The notes under the pieces: model-generated
What the model was told of the DNA's origin: nothing
Database searches by the model: none
Seen by the model: only the letters and a program-made list of their open reading frames with translations
NCBI GenBank assembly: GCA_002451085.1
Contig: DKBE01000095.1
Coordinates: 1 to 38,462 of the forward strand
Direction of reading: 5' to 3'
From: Proteobacteria bacterium UBA6908
GTDB taxonomy: Bacteria > Pseudomonadota > Gammaproteobacteria > Acidiferrobacterales > UBA6901
DNA length: 38,462 bases
Made by a program: the position numbers and the translations under genes
In this document: positions 1 through 7,181 of the stretch, in pieces
Layout of the letters: each line of letters begins with the position of its first letter
Position numbering within the stretch: position 1 is the stretch's first letter

Positions 1-261
1 CCGCTGCAGGCCGAAAACGGCGCGGTCGTGCCGATCACGGTCTCGACCAGCCTGCCGAATGCCGAATCCATTGCCATCCTGGTCAAGGAAAACGGCACCC
101 CGCTCGTGGCCAGCGTGGCCCTGACCGGCGCCAGCGGCTTCTTCAGCGCCCGCATGAAGATGGGCAAGACCTCCGACGTCAAGGTGGCGGTCAAGTCCGG
201 TGGCAAGCTGCACGTCGCCACCCAGCAGATCAAGGTCACCGTTGGCGGTTGCGGCGGTTAA
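1..261 (+). CDS. soxY: SoxY, sulfur-carrier subunit (5' truncated)
   Basis: This is the C-terminal part of SoxY; the frame is open from base 1, so the start and Tat signal lie outside the window. SoxY is the periplasmic carrier that holds sulfur intermediates on a C-terminal cysteine while SoxXA, SoxB and other Sox enzymes act on them. The visible 86 residues end in the family's flexible swinging arm, here VGGCGG, whose cysteine is the attachment point. The immunoglobulin-like beta-rich sequence before it fits the SoxY domain. soxZ follows after 27 bases, and the two proteins are known to form a SoxYZ heterodimer. The identification is secure from the terminal motif plus the neighbours. Confidence 0.93.
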   Translation, partial: PLQAENGAVVPITVSTSLPNAESIAILVKENGTPLVASVALTGASGFFSARMKMGKTSDVKVAVKSGGKLHVATQQIKVTVGGCGG

Positions 262-288
262 TCGACGAATTCGCAAGAGGAAAGAGAA

Positions 289-606
289 ATGAGCCTGACG
301 AAAATCAAAACCCGCCCCAGCAAGGATGTTGCCGGAGCCACCGAGATTCTGGTGTTGGCCAACCATCCGATGGAAACCGGTCAGCGCGTAGACAACAAGA
401 CCAAGCAGAAAATCCCAGCCCACTTCATCCAGAGCATGACCATCGAGCTGAACGGCAAGGTCGTGGCCAACATCGACATGGGTGTCGCCGTATCCAAGGA
501 TCCGCTCGTGGGCATCGCCGTGAAAGGCGCCAAGGCCGGTGACAAGGTCAAGGTGAGCTGGAGCGACAACAAGGGTGAAAAGGGCGGCGCCGACGCGACC
601 GTCTGA
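289..606 (+). CDS. soxZ: SoxZ, sulfur-carrier scaffold subunit
   Basis: A 105-residue protein of normal SoxZ length. SoxZ pairs with SoxY in the periplasm and presents the SoxY arm to the other Sox enzymes; it carries no catalytic cysteine, and none is seen here. It has no signal peptide, consistent with export by riding on the Tat-targeted SoxY partner. A purine-rich ribosome binding site (AGAGGAAAGAG) lies just before the ATG. Gene order soxY-soxZ-soxA on one strand with short gaps indicates one transcript. The assignment rests on size, typical N-terminus (KTRPSKDVAGATEILVL) and context. Confidence 0.93.
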   Translation: MSLTKIKTRPSKDVAGATEILVLANHPMETGQRVDNKTKQKIPAHFIQSMTIELNGKVVANIDMGVAVSKDPLVGIAVKGAKAGDKVKVSWSDNKGEKGGADATV

Positions 607-624
607 TAAAAAACCCAACCGGAG

Positions 625-649
625 CACACCGGGCGCGACGTCCGGTGTG
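625..649 (+). other. Stem-loop between soxZ and soxA
   Basis: An inverted repeat with an 11-bp stem (625-635 paired with 639-649, one G-T pair) and a CGA loop sits in the 69-base gap between soxZ and soxA. No T-run follows, so it does not look like a standard terminator. It may protect the soxYZ message from decay or tune the SoxYZ to SoxA ratio; that role is inference. Confidence 0.55.
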
Positions 650-675
650 GTTCAACAAAACCACCGGAGGAAATC

Positions 676-1557
676 ATGAAAAGAATCGTGACCATGCTGG
701 CTGTAGCGGGAATCGCAGGATTTGTCGCTGCACCCGCCTCGGCCGACCCGCAGTCCGACCTGAAGGCATTCCAGGGACATTTCAAAAAGCAGTATCCAAC
801 CGTGAAATTTGACGAGTTTGCGAATGGTGTCTATGGCCTGCCGCAATACAAGGAATACCGGACGATGTGGGAAAGCTACAACGAGTTCCCCCCGTACGAT
901 CTCGGCGTCGAAAAGGGAAAGAAACTGTGGGATGCCAAGTTTCCCAACGGCGAGTCGTTCGGCAGCTGCCTGAAGAAGGGAGACATCAAACCGGCCTACA
1001 CCTATCCGCGTTGGGACAAAGCCAGCAAGTCACTGCGTGTGGCCGAAATGGACATCATGGATTGCGCCAAGAAGAATGGTGCCGATGCCAAAAAGCTCAG
1101 CTTCCTTGAAGCCGATCTGAACAAGGACACCAAGGCACGTGTGCAGCTGGCTGAACTCACCGGTCACTATTACTCCATGTTCCGTGGCAAGCGCGTTAAA
1201 CCGGACGTCGACTTCAAGAATCCGGACACGCTGGCCGCCTACGAACAGGGCAAGAAGTTCTGGTGGGCGCGTCGCGGCCAACTGAATTTTGCCTGCTCGA
1301 ACTGCCATATGGACATCGCTGGCAAGGATCTCCTGAACCAGCCGTTGTCTCCGGGTCTCGGTCATCCGGTGGGCTGGCCGGCCCAGCGCGTGCCGTGGCA
1401 GCGCATGGAAACAATCATGCAGCGTTACGCCACCTGCAATACCCAGGTGCGGGCCAAGGCTTACAAGCACTACGGTCCAGAGTACCTGAGCCTGCAGTTG
1501 TATGAGACCTACATGAGCAGTGGTCTGCCGCTGACGGCGCCAGCCATGCGCAACTGA
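676..1557 (+). CDS. soxA: SoxA, c-type cytochrome of SoxXA (monohaem form)
   Basis: A 293-residue periplasmic cytochrome. SoxA with SoxX oxidatively couples thiosulfate to the SoxY cysteine. Residues 1-23 form a Sec signal peptide ending in ASA. Only one haem-binding CxxCH is present (Cys207, Cys210, His211). The N-terminal half has lone cysteines at 98 and 130, consistent with the disulfide that replaces the first haem in monohaem SoxA proteins. Cys254 in the C-terminal region is at the place of the conserved cysteine haem ligand that carries the persulfide. The start is supported by a GGAGG ribosome binding site. No soxX lies in the window; it may lie upstream of soxY. Confidence 0.95.
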   Translation: MKRIVTMLAVAGIAGFVAAPASADPQSDLKAFQGHFKKQYPTVKFDEFANGVYGLPQYKEYRTMWESYNEFPPYDLGVEKGKKLWDAKFPNGESFGSCLKKGDIKPAYTYPRWDKASKSLRVAEMDIMDCAKKNGADAKKLSFLEADLNKDTKARVQLAELTGHYYSMFRGKRVKPDVDFKNPDTLAAYEQGKKFWWARRGQLNFACSNCHMDIAGKDLLNQPLSPGLGHPVGWPAQRVPWQRMETIMQRYATCNTQVRAKAYKHYGPEYLSLQLYETYMSSGLPLTAPAMRN

Positions 1558-1586
1558 TTTGCCAAATCGGTGACTTCCTTCAGAAG

Positions 1587-1613
1587 CCCGGCCCTTGCGG
1601 CCGGGTTTTTTTT
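1587..1613 (+). terminator. Rho-independent terminator after soxA
   Basis: A perfect 7-bp GC stem (1587-1593 with 1599-1605), a 5-base loop and a run of eight T. It begins 30 bases after the soxA stop and separates soxYZA from soxB. Confidence 0.9.
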
Positions 1614-1643
1614 GCCCGAATGATGGCGCTGGAATAGAATAAC

Positions 1644-1672
1644 TTGAATAGCCGTCTTAATCAGAATAATAC
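1644..1672 (+). promoter_or_regulatory. Candidate sigma-70 promoter for soxB
   Basis: TTGAAT at 1644-1649 and TAATAC at 1667-1672 are separated by 17 bases in an AT-rich stretch directly after the soxA terminator and 48 bases before the soxB start. Together with that terminator it implies that soxB is transcribed separately. Confidence 0.5.
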
Positions 1673-1719
1673 AAACGCAGCACTACCCCCTTTCAACTAC
1701 GGATGCGGAGCCAAATACG

Positions 1720-3453
1720 ATGAGTCTTTCCCGGCGTGAATTTCTGCAAATGCTCGCAGCCGCCAGTGCCGCCGGCATGGGCCTGGCGAACAGCAAAGAC
1801 GCCAGCGCTGCCCGTGATACGGCGGCCGGCAAACTGTATGAAGTCCCTCCATTTGGCAATGTATCCCTGCTGCATTTTACCGATTGTCATGCTCAGCTGA
1901 TGCCGGTCTACTTCCGTGAACCGAATGTCAACCTGGGCGTCGGGGCGGCCCGCGGCCAACCTCCGCACCTGGTGGGGGAAGCCCTGCTCAAGCACTTCAA
2001 GGTTGCCCCCAACACCATTGAGGCACACGCCTTTACCCATCTGAACTTTGTTGATGCCGCGCGCCAGTACGGCAAGGTCGGTGGATTTGCGCACATGGCC
2101 ACGCTTGTTAAGAATCTGCGTGCCAGTCGCCCAAACCGCACCCTGCTGCTGGACGGTGGCGACACGTGGCAAGGTTCAGCCACATCACTGTGGACCAAAG
2201 GCCAGGACATGGTCGATGCCTGCAAGCTACTCGGTGTTGACGTCATGACGGGCCATTGGGAATTCACGTTCGGCGCTCAGCGCGTCAAGGAAATCGTGGA
2301 CAAGGATTTCAAGGGCAATATCGAGTTTGTTGCCCAGAATGTGTATGACACAAGCTTTGGCGAAGAACGGGTATTCAAGCCGTACACCCTGCGCGACGTG
2401 AATGGTGTTCAAGTAGCCGTCATTGGTCAGGCTTTCCCCTACACTCCGATTGCCAATCCGCGCTGGATGTTCCCGGACTGGTCGTTTGGCATCCGCGACC
2501 AGGACATGCAGAAGGTGGTGGACGAAGCGCGCAGCAAGGGCGCACAGGTGGTTGTGGTGCTGTCACACAATGGCATGGACGTCGACCTCAAAATGGCATC
2601 GCGAGTCACTGGCATCGATGCGATTCTCGGCGGCCACACCCATGACGGGGTACCGGCACCATCGGTCGTCACCAACAAATCTGGCAAGACCTTGGTGATC
2701 AACTCCGGTTCCAATACAAAATTCCTGTCAGTCCTTGATCTCGACGTCAAGAACGGCAAGGTGGCCGGTTACCACTACAAGTTGTTGCCGGTGTTTTCGA
2801 ACCTGATCGAACCCGATGCCAGAATGGCCGCCTACATCGAGAAAGTGCGTTCGCCCTACAAGAAGCAGCTGGAAGAAAAACTGGCTGTCAGCGAGTCGTT
2901 GCTGTATCGCCGTGGCAACTTCAATGGCACCTTCGACCAGCTGATCTGTGATGCGCTCATGGACAACATGAACGCCGAGATGGCATTTTCCCCAGGCTTC
3001 CGCTGGGGCACCTCCATCCTGCCGGGTGACACCATCACCATGGAACAGCTGATGGATCAGACCGCAATTACCTACCCGACCGCCACGCTCAACGAAATGA
3101 CGGGTACACAGATCATGCAGGTCATGGAAGACATCGCCGATAACCTGTTCCATGAAGACCCCTACTATCAACAGGGCGGTGACATGGTGCGCGTTGGCGG
3201 CATGTCCTACACCATGGACCTCAATCAGAAGCACGGCAAGCGGATCCAGAACGTCGAAATCCGTGGCAAGAAACTCAGTGCCACGCGTAAATACAAGGTC
3301 GCCGGCTGGGCCAGCGTCCAGGAAAATCCGGCCGGAACCCGGCCAATATGGGAAGTCGTGTCTGAATGGATGACTTTCAAGAAAACAGTCCGGATTGACC
3401 AAGCCTACCAACCAAAGCTGAAAGGTGCCGCCGGAAATCCCGGTATTGCCTGA
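1720..3453 (+). CDS. soxB: SoxB, sulfate thiol hydrolase (S-sulfosulfanyl-cysteine sulfohydrolase)
   Basis: A 577-residue periplasmic enzyme of the metallophosphoesterase/5'-nucleotidase fold that hydrolyses sulfate from SoxY-bound thiosulfate using a dimanganese centre. The N-terminus has a Tat signal (SRREFLQ at 4-10, then a hydrophobic stretch). Metal-site motifs are visible: FTDCHAQL with Asp55 and His57, DGGDTWQGS at 145-153, the SoxB-specific GHWEF at 178-182 in place of the GNHE of nucleotidases, SHNGMD and GGHTHD. Length is normal for SoxB. GGAG lies 9 bases before the ATG. It is separated from soxA by a terminator and its own candidate promoter, and ends at a strong terminator. Confidence 0.96.
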   Translation: MSLSRREFLQMLAAASAAGMGLANSKDASAARDTAAGKLYEVPPFGNVSLLHFTDCHAQLMPVYFREPNVNLGVGAARGQPPHLVGEALLKHFKVAPNTIEAHAFTHLNFVDAARQYGKVGGFAHMATLVKNLRASRPNRTLLLDGGDTWQGSATSLWTKGQDMVDACKLLGVDVMTGHWEFTFGAQRVKEIVDKDFKGNIEFVAQNVYDTSFGEERVFKPYTLRDVNGVQVAVIGQAFPYTPIANPRWMFPDWSFGIRDQDMQKVVDEARSKGAQVVVVLSHNGMDVDLKMASRVTGIDAILGGHTHDGVPAPSVVTNKSGKTLVINSGSNTKFLSVLDLDVKNGKVAGYHYKLLPVFSNLIEPDARMAAYIEKVRSPYKKQLEEKLAVSESLLYRRGNFNGTFDQLICDALMDNMNAEMAFSPGFRWGTSILPGDTITMEQLMDQTAITYPTATLNEMTGTQIMQVMEDIADNLFHEDPYYQQGGDMVRVGGMSYTMDLNQKHGKRIQNVEIRGKKLSATRKYKVAGWASVQENPAGTRPIWEVVSEWMTFKKTVRIDQAYQPKLKGAAGNPGIA

Positions 3454-3480
3454 ACGGTTTCTGCACCCACAGCGTTCCAG

Positions 3481-3510
3481 CAAGGGCCTCCGTCGAGGCC
3501 CTTGTTTTTT
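3481..3510 (+). terminator. Rho-independent terminator after soxB
   Basis: A perfect 10-bp stem (3481-3490 with 3495-3504), a CGTC loop and six T. The end of the T-run touches the stop codon of the convergent thpR gene. Confidence 0.93.
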
Positions 3511-4051
3511 AGGTCAACTCCCAGAAACGCTGCGGGTGATAACGCAGTCCACCATCCTCATGGACCGAGGCCACGAGCGCAAAACGGGTGATCGGCCAAT
3601 CAATCGGCATGACCAGCAATTGTCCCGGATCCCGGGCAATCCGGCGCGCCACCGTGAGGTGCACAGCATAGTCACGATGTTCTGGCGGGAAGCCACAGAC
3701 GGCACATCCCTGCCCGAGCTGGGATACCAGCGATCGCAACGAGGGAGGTGTTTGTTGACAACCGAGCCAAGCCACCTGCGGACGGCGGAAATAGCCAAAT
3801 CGGTCAAGGGTCAATGTAAAGGGTTCAACCCGCACCGTATCGGCCGCAGCCTCCACGCAGAGGCGCTGGTCCGGCCTTACGGTGCCGAGAAATACCAACG
3901 TGCAATGCAGGTTTGCTTCCGAAACGCGCCGTCCGAGATGGTTTGGGAGCAACGCCGTTGTCATGCGGGCAATCTGGCTTTGCAGCGCCTCCTCTGGCCA
4001 CAAGGCAAAGAAAAGGCGCTGTGTTTCCACAGCGCCCGGATGACTGGTCAT
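3509..4051 (-). CDS. thpR: RNA 2',3'-cyclic phosphodiesterase (2H family, ThpR/LigT)
   Basis: A 180-residue cytoplasmic protein of the 2H phosphoesterase family, which opens 2',3'-cyclic phosphate ends of RNA. Both HxT motifs are present: His49-Cys-Thr51-Leu and His131-Leu-Thr133-Val, in typical contexts (LHCTLVFLG and VHLTVAR). The N-terminal QRLFFALWP is characteristic of the family. The length is normal. It lies 9 bases downstream of htpX on the same strand, so the two are probably one transcript. The physiological substrate in bacteria is poorly defined. Confidence 0.88.
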   Translation of the reverse strand: MTSHPGAVETQRLFFALWPEEALQSQIARMTTALLPNHLGRRVSEANLHCTLVFLGTVRPDQRLCVEAAADTVRVEPFTLTLDRFGYFRRPQVAWLGCQQTPPSLRSLVSQLGQGCAVCGFPPEHRDYAVHLTVARRIARDPGQLLVMPIDWPITRFALVASVHEDGGLRYHPQRFWELT

Positions 4052-4060
4052 GTGCGGTCT

Positions 4061-4939
4061 TTAGCCGCGGGCCTGCAGCGCCGCGATCCGCTCTTCGATC
4101 GGAGGATGCGACATGAACAGGCGCTTTAATCCGTTACCCATACCACCGGCAATACCAAAGGCTGCCATTTGGTCGGGCAATGGTGCGCTGTGACCGGCCG
4201 CCAGCCGCTCAAGCGCGCCGATCATGGCTCCGGTTCCGGCCAGGCTCGCCCCGCCCGCATCTGCGCGGAACTCGCGCTGGCGTGAAAACCACATCACTAT
4301 CGTACTGGCGAGAATCCCGAGCACCAGTTGCGCCACAATGCTGGTGACATAAAACGCCGGCCCATAACCCCGCTCGGTCTTGAACACTACCTTGTCTACG
4401 AAGTGGCCGACGACGCGCGAGAGTACGATCACAAAGGTATTGACCACCCCCTGGATCAGCGCCAGCGTGATCATGTCACCGTTCGCCACATGGGTGATCT
4501 CATGGCCCAGCACGGCCTCGACTTCATCACGATTCATGCTCTGCAAGAGCCCGCTACTCACGGCAACGAGGGCGTTATTTCGATTGAATCCTGTGGCAAA
4601 GGCATTCATTTCCGGAGCATCGTAAACGGCCACTTCCGGCATTCCGATGCCGGCCTTTTCCGCCTGACGGCGTACGGTATCAACAAGCCACTGTTCTGTG
4701 CTGTTCTGCGGCGACTCGATGACTGTGGCGCCTGTTGCCCTCTTGGCCATCCATTTCGACATCAATAGCGAGATGAACGAACCGCCCATACCCAACACGG
4801 CTGCCATCACCAGTAATGCCTGCAGATTGATTCCGCCGTTCTGGGCCAGCATGGAGTCGACGCCCAGCAACTGCAAACTGATGCTCAACACCAGCAGTAT
4901 GGCGACATTCGTTGCCAGAAACAGAATTACGCGCTTCAT
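4061..4939 (-). CDS. htpX: HtpX, membrane zinc metalloprotease
   Basis: A 292-residue inner-membrane M48-family protease for quality control of membrane proteins. Two N-terminal membrane segments (about 3-25 and 37-60) precede the zinc site HEITH (His146, Glu147, His150); Glu223 in REFRAD supplies the third ligand. Two further hydrophobic segments lie at about 155-180 and 195-218. The length matches E. coli HtpX. GGAG is seen about 8 bases before the ATG. The upstream region contains a sigma-32-like promoter, fitting the known heat-shock control of htpX in E. coli. thpR follows directly. Confidence 0.96.
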   Translation of the reverse strand: MKRVILFLATNVAILLVLSISLQLLGVDSMLAQNGGINLQALLVMAAVLGMGGSFISLLMSKWMAKRATGATVIESPQNSTEQWLVDTVRRQAEKAGIGMPEVAVYDAPEMNAFATGFNRNNALVAVSSGLLQSMNRDEVEAVLGHEITHVANGDMITLALIQGVVNTFVIVLSRVVGHFVDKVVFKTERGYGPAFYVTSIVAQLVLGILASTIVMWFSRQREFRADAGGASLAGTGAMIGALERLAAGHSAPLPDQMAAFGIAGGMGNGLKRLFMSHPPIEERIAALQARG

Positions 4940-4973
4940 GCCTTGCTCCGTTGTGGATGTGAAATCTTACCAT

Positions 4974-5003
4974 TAGATGGGGTAAATGACGGTCGAGTTC
5001 AAT
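4974..5003 (-). promoter_or_regulatory. Candidate sigma-32 (heat shock) promoter of htpX
   Basis: On the minus strand ATTGAA (5003-4998) is followed after 15 bases by CCCCATCTA (4982-4974). The heat-shock consensus is CTTGAA, 13-17 bases, CCCCATNTA. The -10 element ends 34 bases before the htpX start codon. Confidence 0.6.
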
Positions 5004-5151
5004 GGCAAAAACCCGATGTGATTTTACGTGTTTGCCAGTCTGGAGAATATTCCCCAGGACCATCCATCCCCCGTACCGGTCCAGGTACCTTCCCGGGTAA
5101 AATCGGCATATTATGGTTTGATAAGGGTTATTTCGGTGCCAGGAGGTATAT

Positions 5152-5604
5152 ATGACTATTGGGAAAATCTGTAATCGTGAAACCATTATCATTACCACAG
5201 ACCGCACAATTGTCGATGCCGCCCGCCTCATGCGCGACCAACATGTCGGCGACTTGGTGGTAGTTGAAGAACTTTCCGGACGCCGTATTCCCGTCGGCAT
5301 CCTGACGGATCGTGATCTGGTCGTGGAAATTCTGGCCAAGGAAATCAGCCTCGGTGCCGTCACCGTGGGTGACGTCATGACCCGCGAACCGATCACGGCC
5401 CGGGAAACAGACAGTATCTATGACACCATGCAGCGCATGCGCGCCAAGGGCGTTCGGCGTATTCCGGTCGTGGACGCCGGCGGATCGCTGGTTGGGATCG
5501 TGGCCGTTGATGACTTCCTTGATCTGCTGTCCGACGAACTGACTGCCCTGGCGCGGGTCGTGACCCGGGAGCAGGCCAGGGAACGCCAGAACCGGCCGGC
5601 CTAA
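5152..5604 (+). CDS. Tandem CBS-domain protein
   Basis: A 150-residue soluble protein made of two CBS domains (about 8-65 and 72-130), with the usual repeated pattern of a GDLVVVEE or RIPVVD strand followed by VGILTDRD or VGIVAVDD. CBS pairs bind adenine nucleotides and act as energy or redox sensors, but no partner domain is fused here, so the target is unknown. A strong AGGAGG lies 5 bases before the ATG. The gene stands alone between htpX and phosphoribulokinase; no terminator is evident after it. Regulation of a neighbouring metabolic enzyme is possible but not shown. Confidence 0.85.
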   Translation: MTIGKICNRETIIITTDRTIVDAARLMRDQHVGDLVVVEELSGRRIPVGILTDRDLVVEILAKEISLGAVTVGDVMTREPITARETDSIYDTMQRMRAKGVRRIPVVDAGGSLVGIVAVDDFLDLLSDELTALARVVTREQARERQNRPA

Positions 5605-5666
5605 GGCTCAACCTTCCCGGGGTTTAATGGCATAATGCACCGAAGGCAAACCGCCAGATCCATAGA

Positions 5667-5688
5667 ATGATTAAATATATCATATAAT
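5667..5688 (+). promoter_or_regulatory. AT-rich dyad and -10 element before phosphoribulokinase
   Basis: ATGAT-N7-ATCAT (5667-5683) runs into TATAAT (5683-5688) inside an AT-rich patch in otherwise GC-rich DNA, 122 bases before the phosphoribulokinase start. No good -35 hexamer is present at 16-18 bases, which would suit an activator-dependent promoter such as one served by a LysR-type CbbR. The activator is inference. Confidence 0.35.
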
Positions 5689-5810
5689 ACAATAAGTTAT
5701 CGAATGCCAGTCGCCCCGGATTACGGCCTGCTGAACCACCGGGCCCGTACACGACGACATTTCGACCAACCCGATTCCCCCTTTCAGCCGAGCTCTCTTA
5801 AGGTAACGTT

Positions 5811-6701
5811 ATGTCAAGCAAGCACCCTGTCATCGCTGTCACCGGTTCCTCCGGAGCCGGTACCACCACCGTTAAACGCGCGTTTGAAAATATATTCCTG
5901 CGCGAGAACATTAAACCGTGCGTCATTGAGGGCGACAGCTTTCACAGCCTCAACCGCGTCGAGTTCCGGGAAGCCGTTAAAAAAGCCGAGGCTGCCGGTA
6001 ACCGCAGCTTCAGCCACTTCGGACCTGAATCCAATCATTTCGACAAGCTCGAAGAGCTGTTCAAGACCTATGGAAAAAACGGGACCGGAAAGAAGCGCTA
6101 CTACCTGCATAGTGAAGAGGAAGCAGCCGAGCACAACAAACGCCTGGGCACCAGTCTGAAGCCGGGTGAGTTCACCCCGTGGGAAGACATACCGCCGGGC
6201 ACCGACCTGATGTTTTACGAGGGCCTGCACGGCCTGGTGGTGCACGACAAAACCAACATGGCCCAGCACGTGGACCTGGGCGTCGGCGTGGTACCGATTG
6301 TAAATCTCGAGTGGATCCAGAAGATCCACCGTGACAACAAAGAGCGCGGATACACAGCTGAAGTCATTGTCGACACAATTTTGCGCCGCATGCCGGATTA
6401 TGTGAATTTCATTACACCGCAATTCTCATTCACCGATATCAACTTTCAGCGTGTGCCCACGGTTGACACATCGAATCCATTCATCGCCCGCGACATCCCG
6501 ACCCCGGATGAAAGCTTTGTGATCATCCGATTCAAGCGCCTCGACAAGATGGATGTAGATTTTCCGTACCTGCTTAACATGATTCCGGATTCATTCATGT
6601 CACGCCGCAACACGATTGTGGTGCCGGGCGGAAAGATGGGTTTTGCCATGGAACTCATCCTCACTCCCATCATTCACGACAAGCTCAAGAATCGGAAATA
6701 G
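5811..6701 (+). CDS. prkB: Phosphoribulokinase
   Basis: A 296-residue cytoplasmic kinase that makes ribulose 1,5-bisphosphate from ribulose 5-phosphate and ATP, the substrate-regenerating step of the Calvin-Benson cycle. The P-loop GSSGAGTTT lies at residues 12-20, with the class I proteobacterial pattern continuing (EGDSFHSLNR, EGLHGLV). The length matches the octameric proteobacterial class rather than the longer plant/cyanobacterial class. The ATG follows an AAGG about 8 bases upstream. No RuBisCO or other cbb genes adjoin it, so it is a stand-alone gene. Its presence is the main evidence for autotrophy. The symbol cbbP would be equally valid. Confidence 0.95.
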   Translation: MSSKHPVIAVTGSSGAGTTTVKRAFENIFLRENIKPCVIEGDSFHSLNRVEFREAVKKAEAAGNRSFSHFGPESNHFDKLEELFKTYGKNGTGKKRYYLHSEEEAAEHNKRLGTSLKPGEFTPWEDIPPGTDLMFYEGLHGLVVHDKTNMAQHVDLGVGVVPIVNLEWIQKIHRDNKERGYTAEVIVDTILRRMPDYVNFITPQFSFTDINFQRVPTVDTSNPFIARDIPTPDESFVIIRFKRLDKMDVDFPYLLNMIPDSFMSRRNTIVVPGGKMGFAMELILTPIIHDKLKNRK

Positions 6702-7181
6702 TCGCTGCGACCCTTTTTGAGCTCCCGATCCGGGGGAAACGTCGTGAGGTATTCTGAGTATCAATGCCGGGAAAGTCCCGGCGTTGATACGTTTGACTCT
6801 GTGTCAGCCCCAGAGCATACAGAACTGACATACCTGCCCCCTTGTCAGGCGCCTTGAAGAGCCTCCTCCGCATCCGACCGAACAATCTGCTGTCGCACCA
6901 AATTAGCGCCACGTCGAGCAATTTGGGCGCACCTGAGATCCAACATACACGCCTTATCGCCACCGTGAACCAATAGCGGGAACCGGAATTCATCGACCAG
7001 CCATTTTGGTGCGCAGCCGTCCACCCCCATGGCATCAACATTCTTGAAAAACCCATTTCGCCATGTCAGGACAAGGCGATTAATGTCGGAAAAGATAGGC
7101 GCGACGATGAGATTTTTATATAGTGGAGCTGAATCACACTTGGCCACACGCAGGTGCTAATGCACCCGGAGAATTGACGCT
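6702..7181. other. Non-coding gap between phosphoribulokinase and glgP
   Basis: This 480-base gap has a very strong hairpin near its left end (6758-6790, separate entry). The right part is AT-richer around 7110-7125, where TATATA-like bases could serve a glgP promoter, though no matching -35 is seen. A 100-codon minus-strand reading frame at 6845-7147 has no recognisable motif, and it is not called as a gene here. Confidence 0.6.
6758..6790 (+). terminator. Long hairpin downstream of phosphoribulokinase
   Basis: A 15-bp stem (6758-6772 with 6776-6790, one G-T pair) closes on a 3-base AAG loop, 56 bases after the phosphoribulokinase stop. Only GTTTG follows, so there is no proper T-run. It may end or protect the transcript; a protein-binding palindrome is the alternative. 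Confidence 0.5.

Noticed and set aside
5109..5130. Half FNR site (TTGAT) before the CBS-domain gene
   Set aside because: The second half-site does not match the consensus, so it is weaker than the two reported boxes.
6845..7147. 100-residue minus-strand frame in the phosphoribulokinase-glgP gap
   Set aside because: No recognisable motif and no clear ribosome binding site; reported as a finding but not called as a gene.
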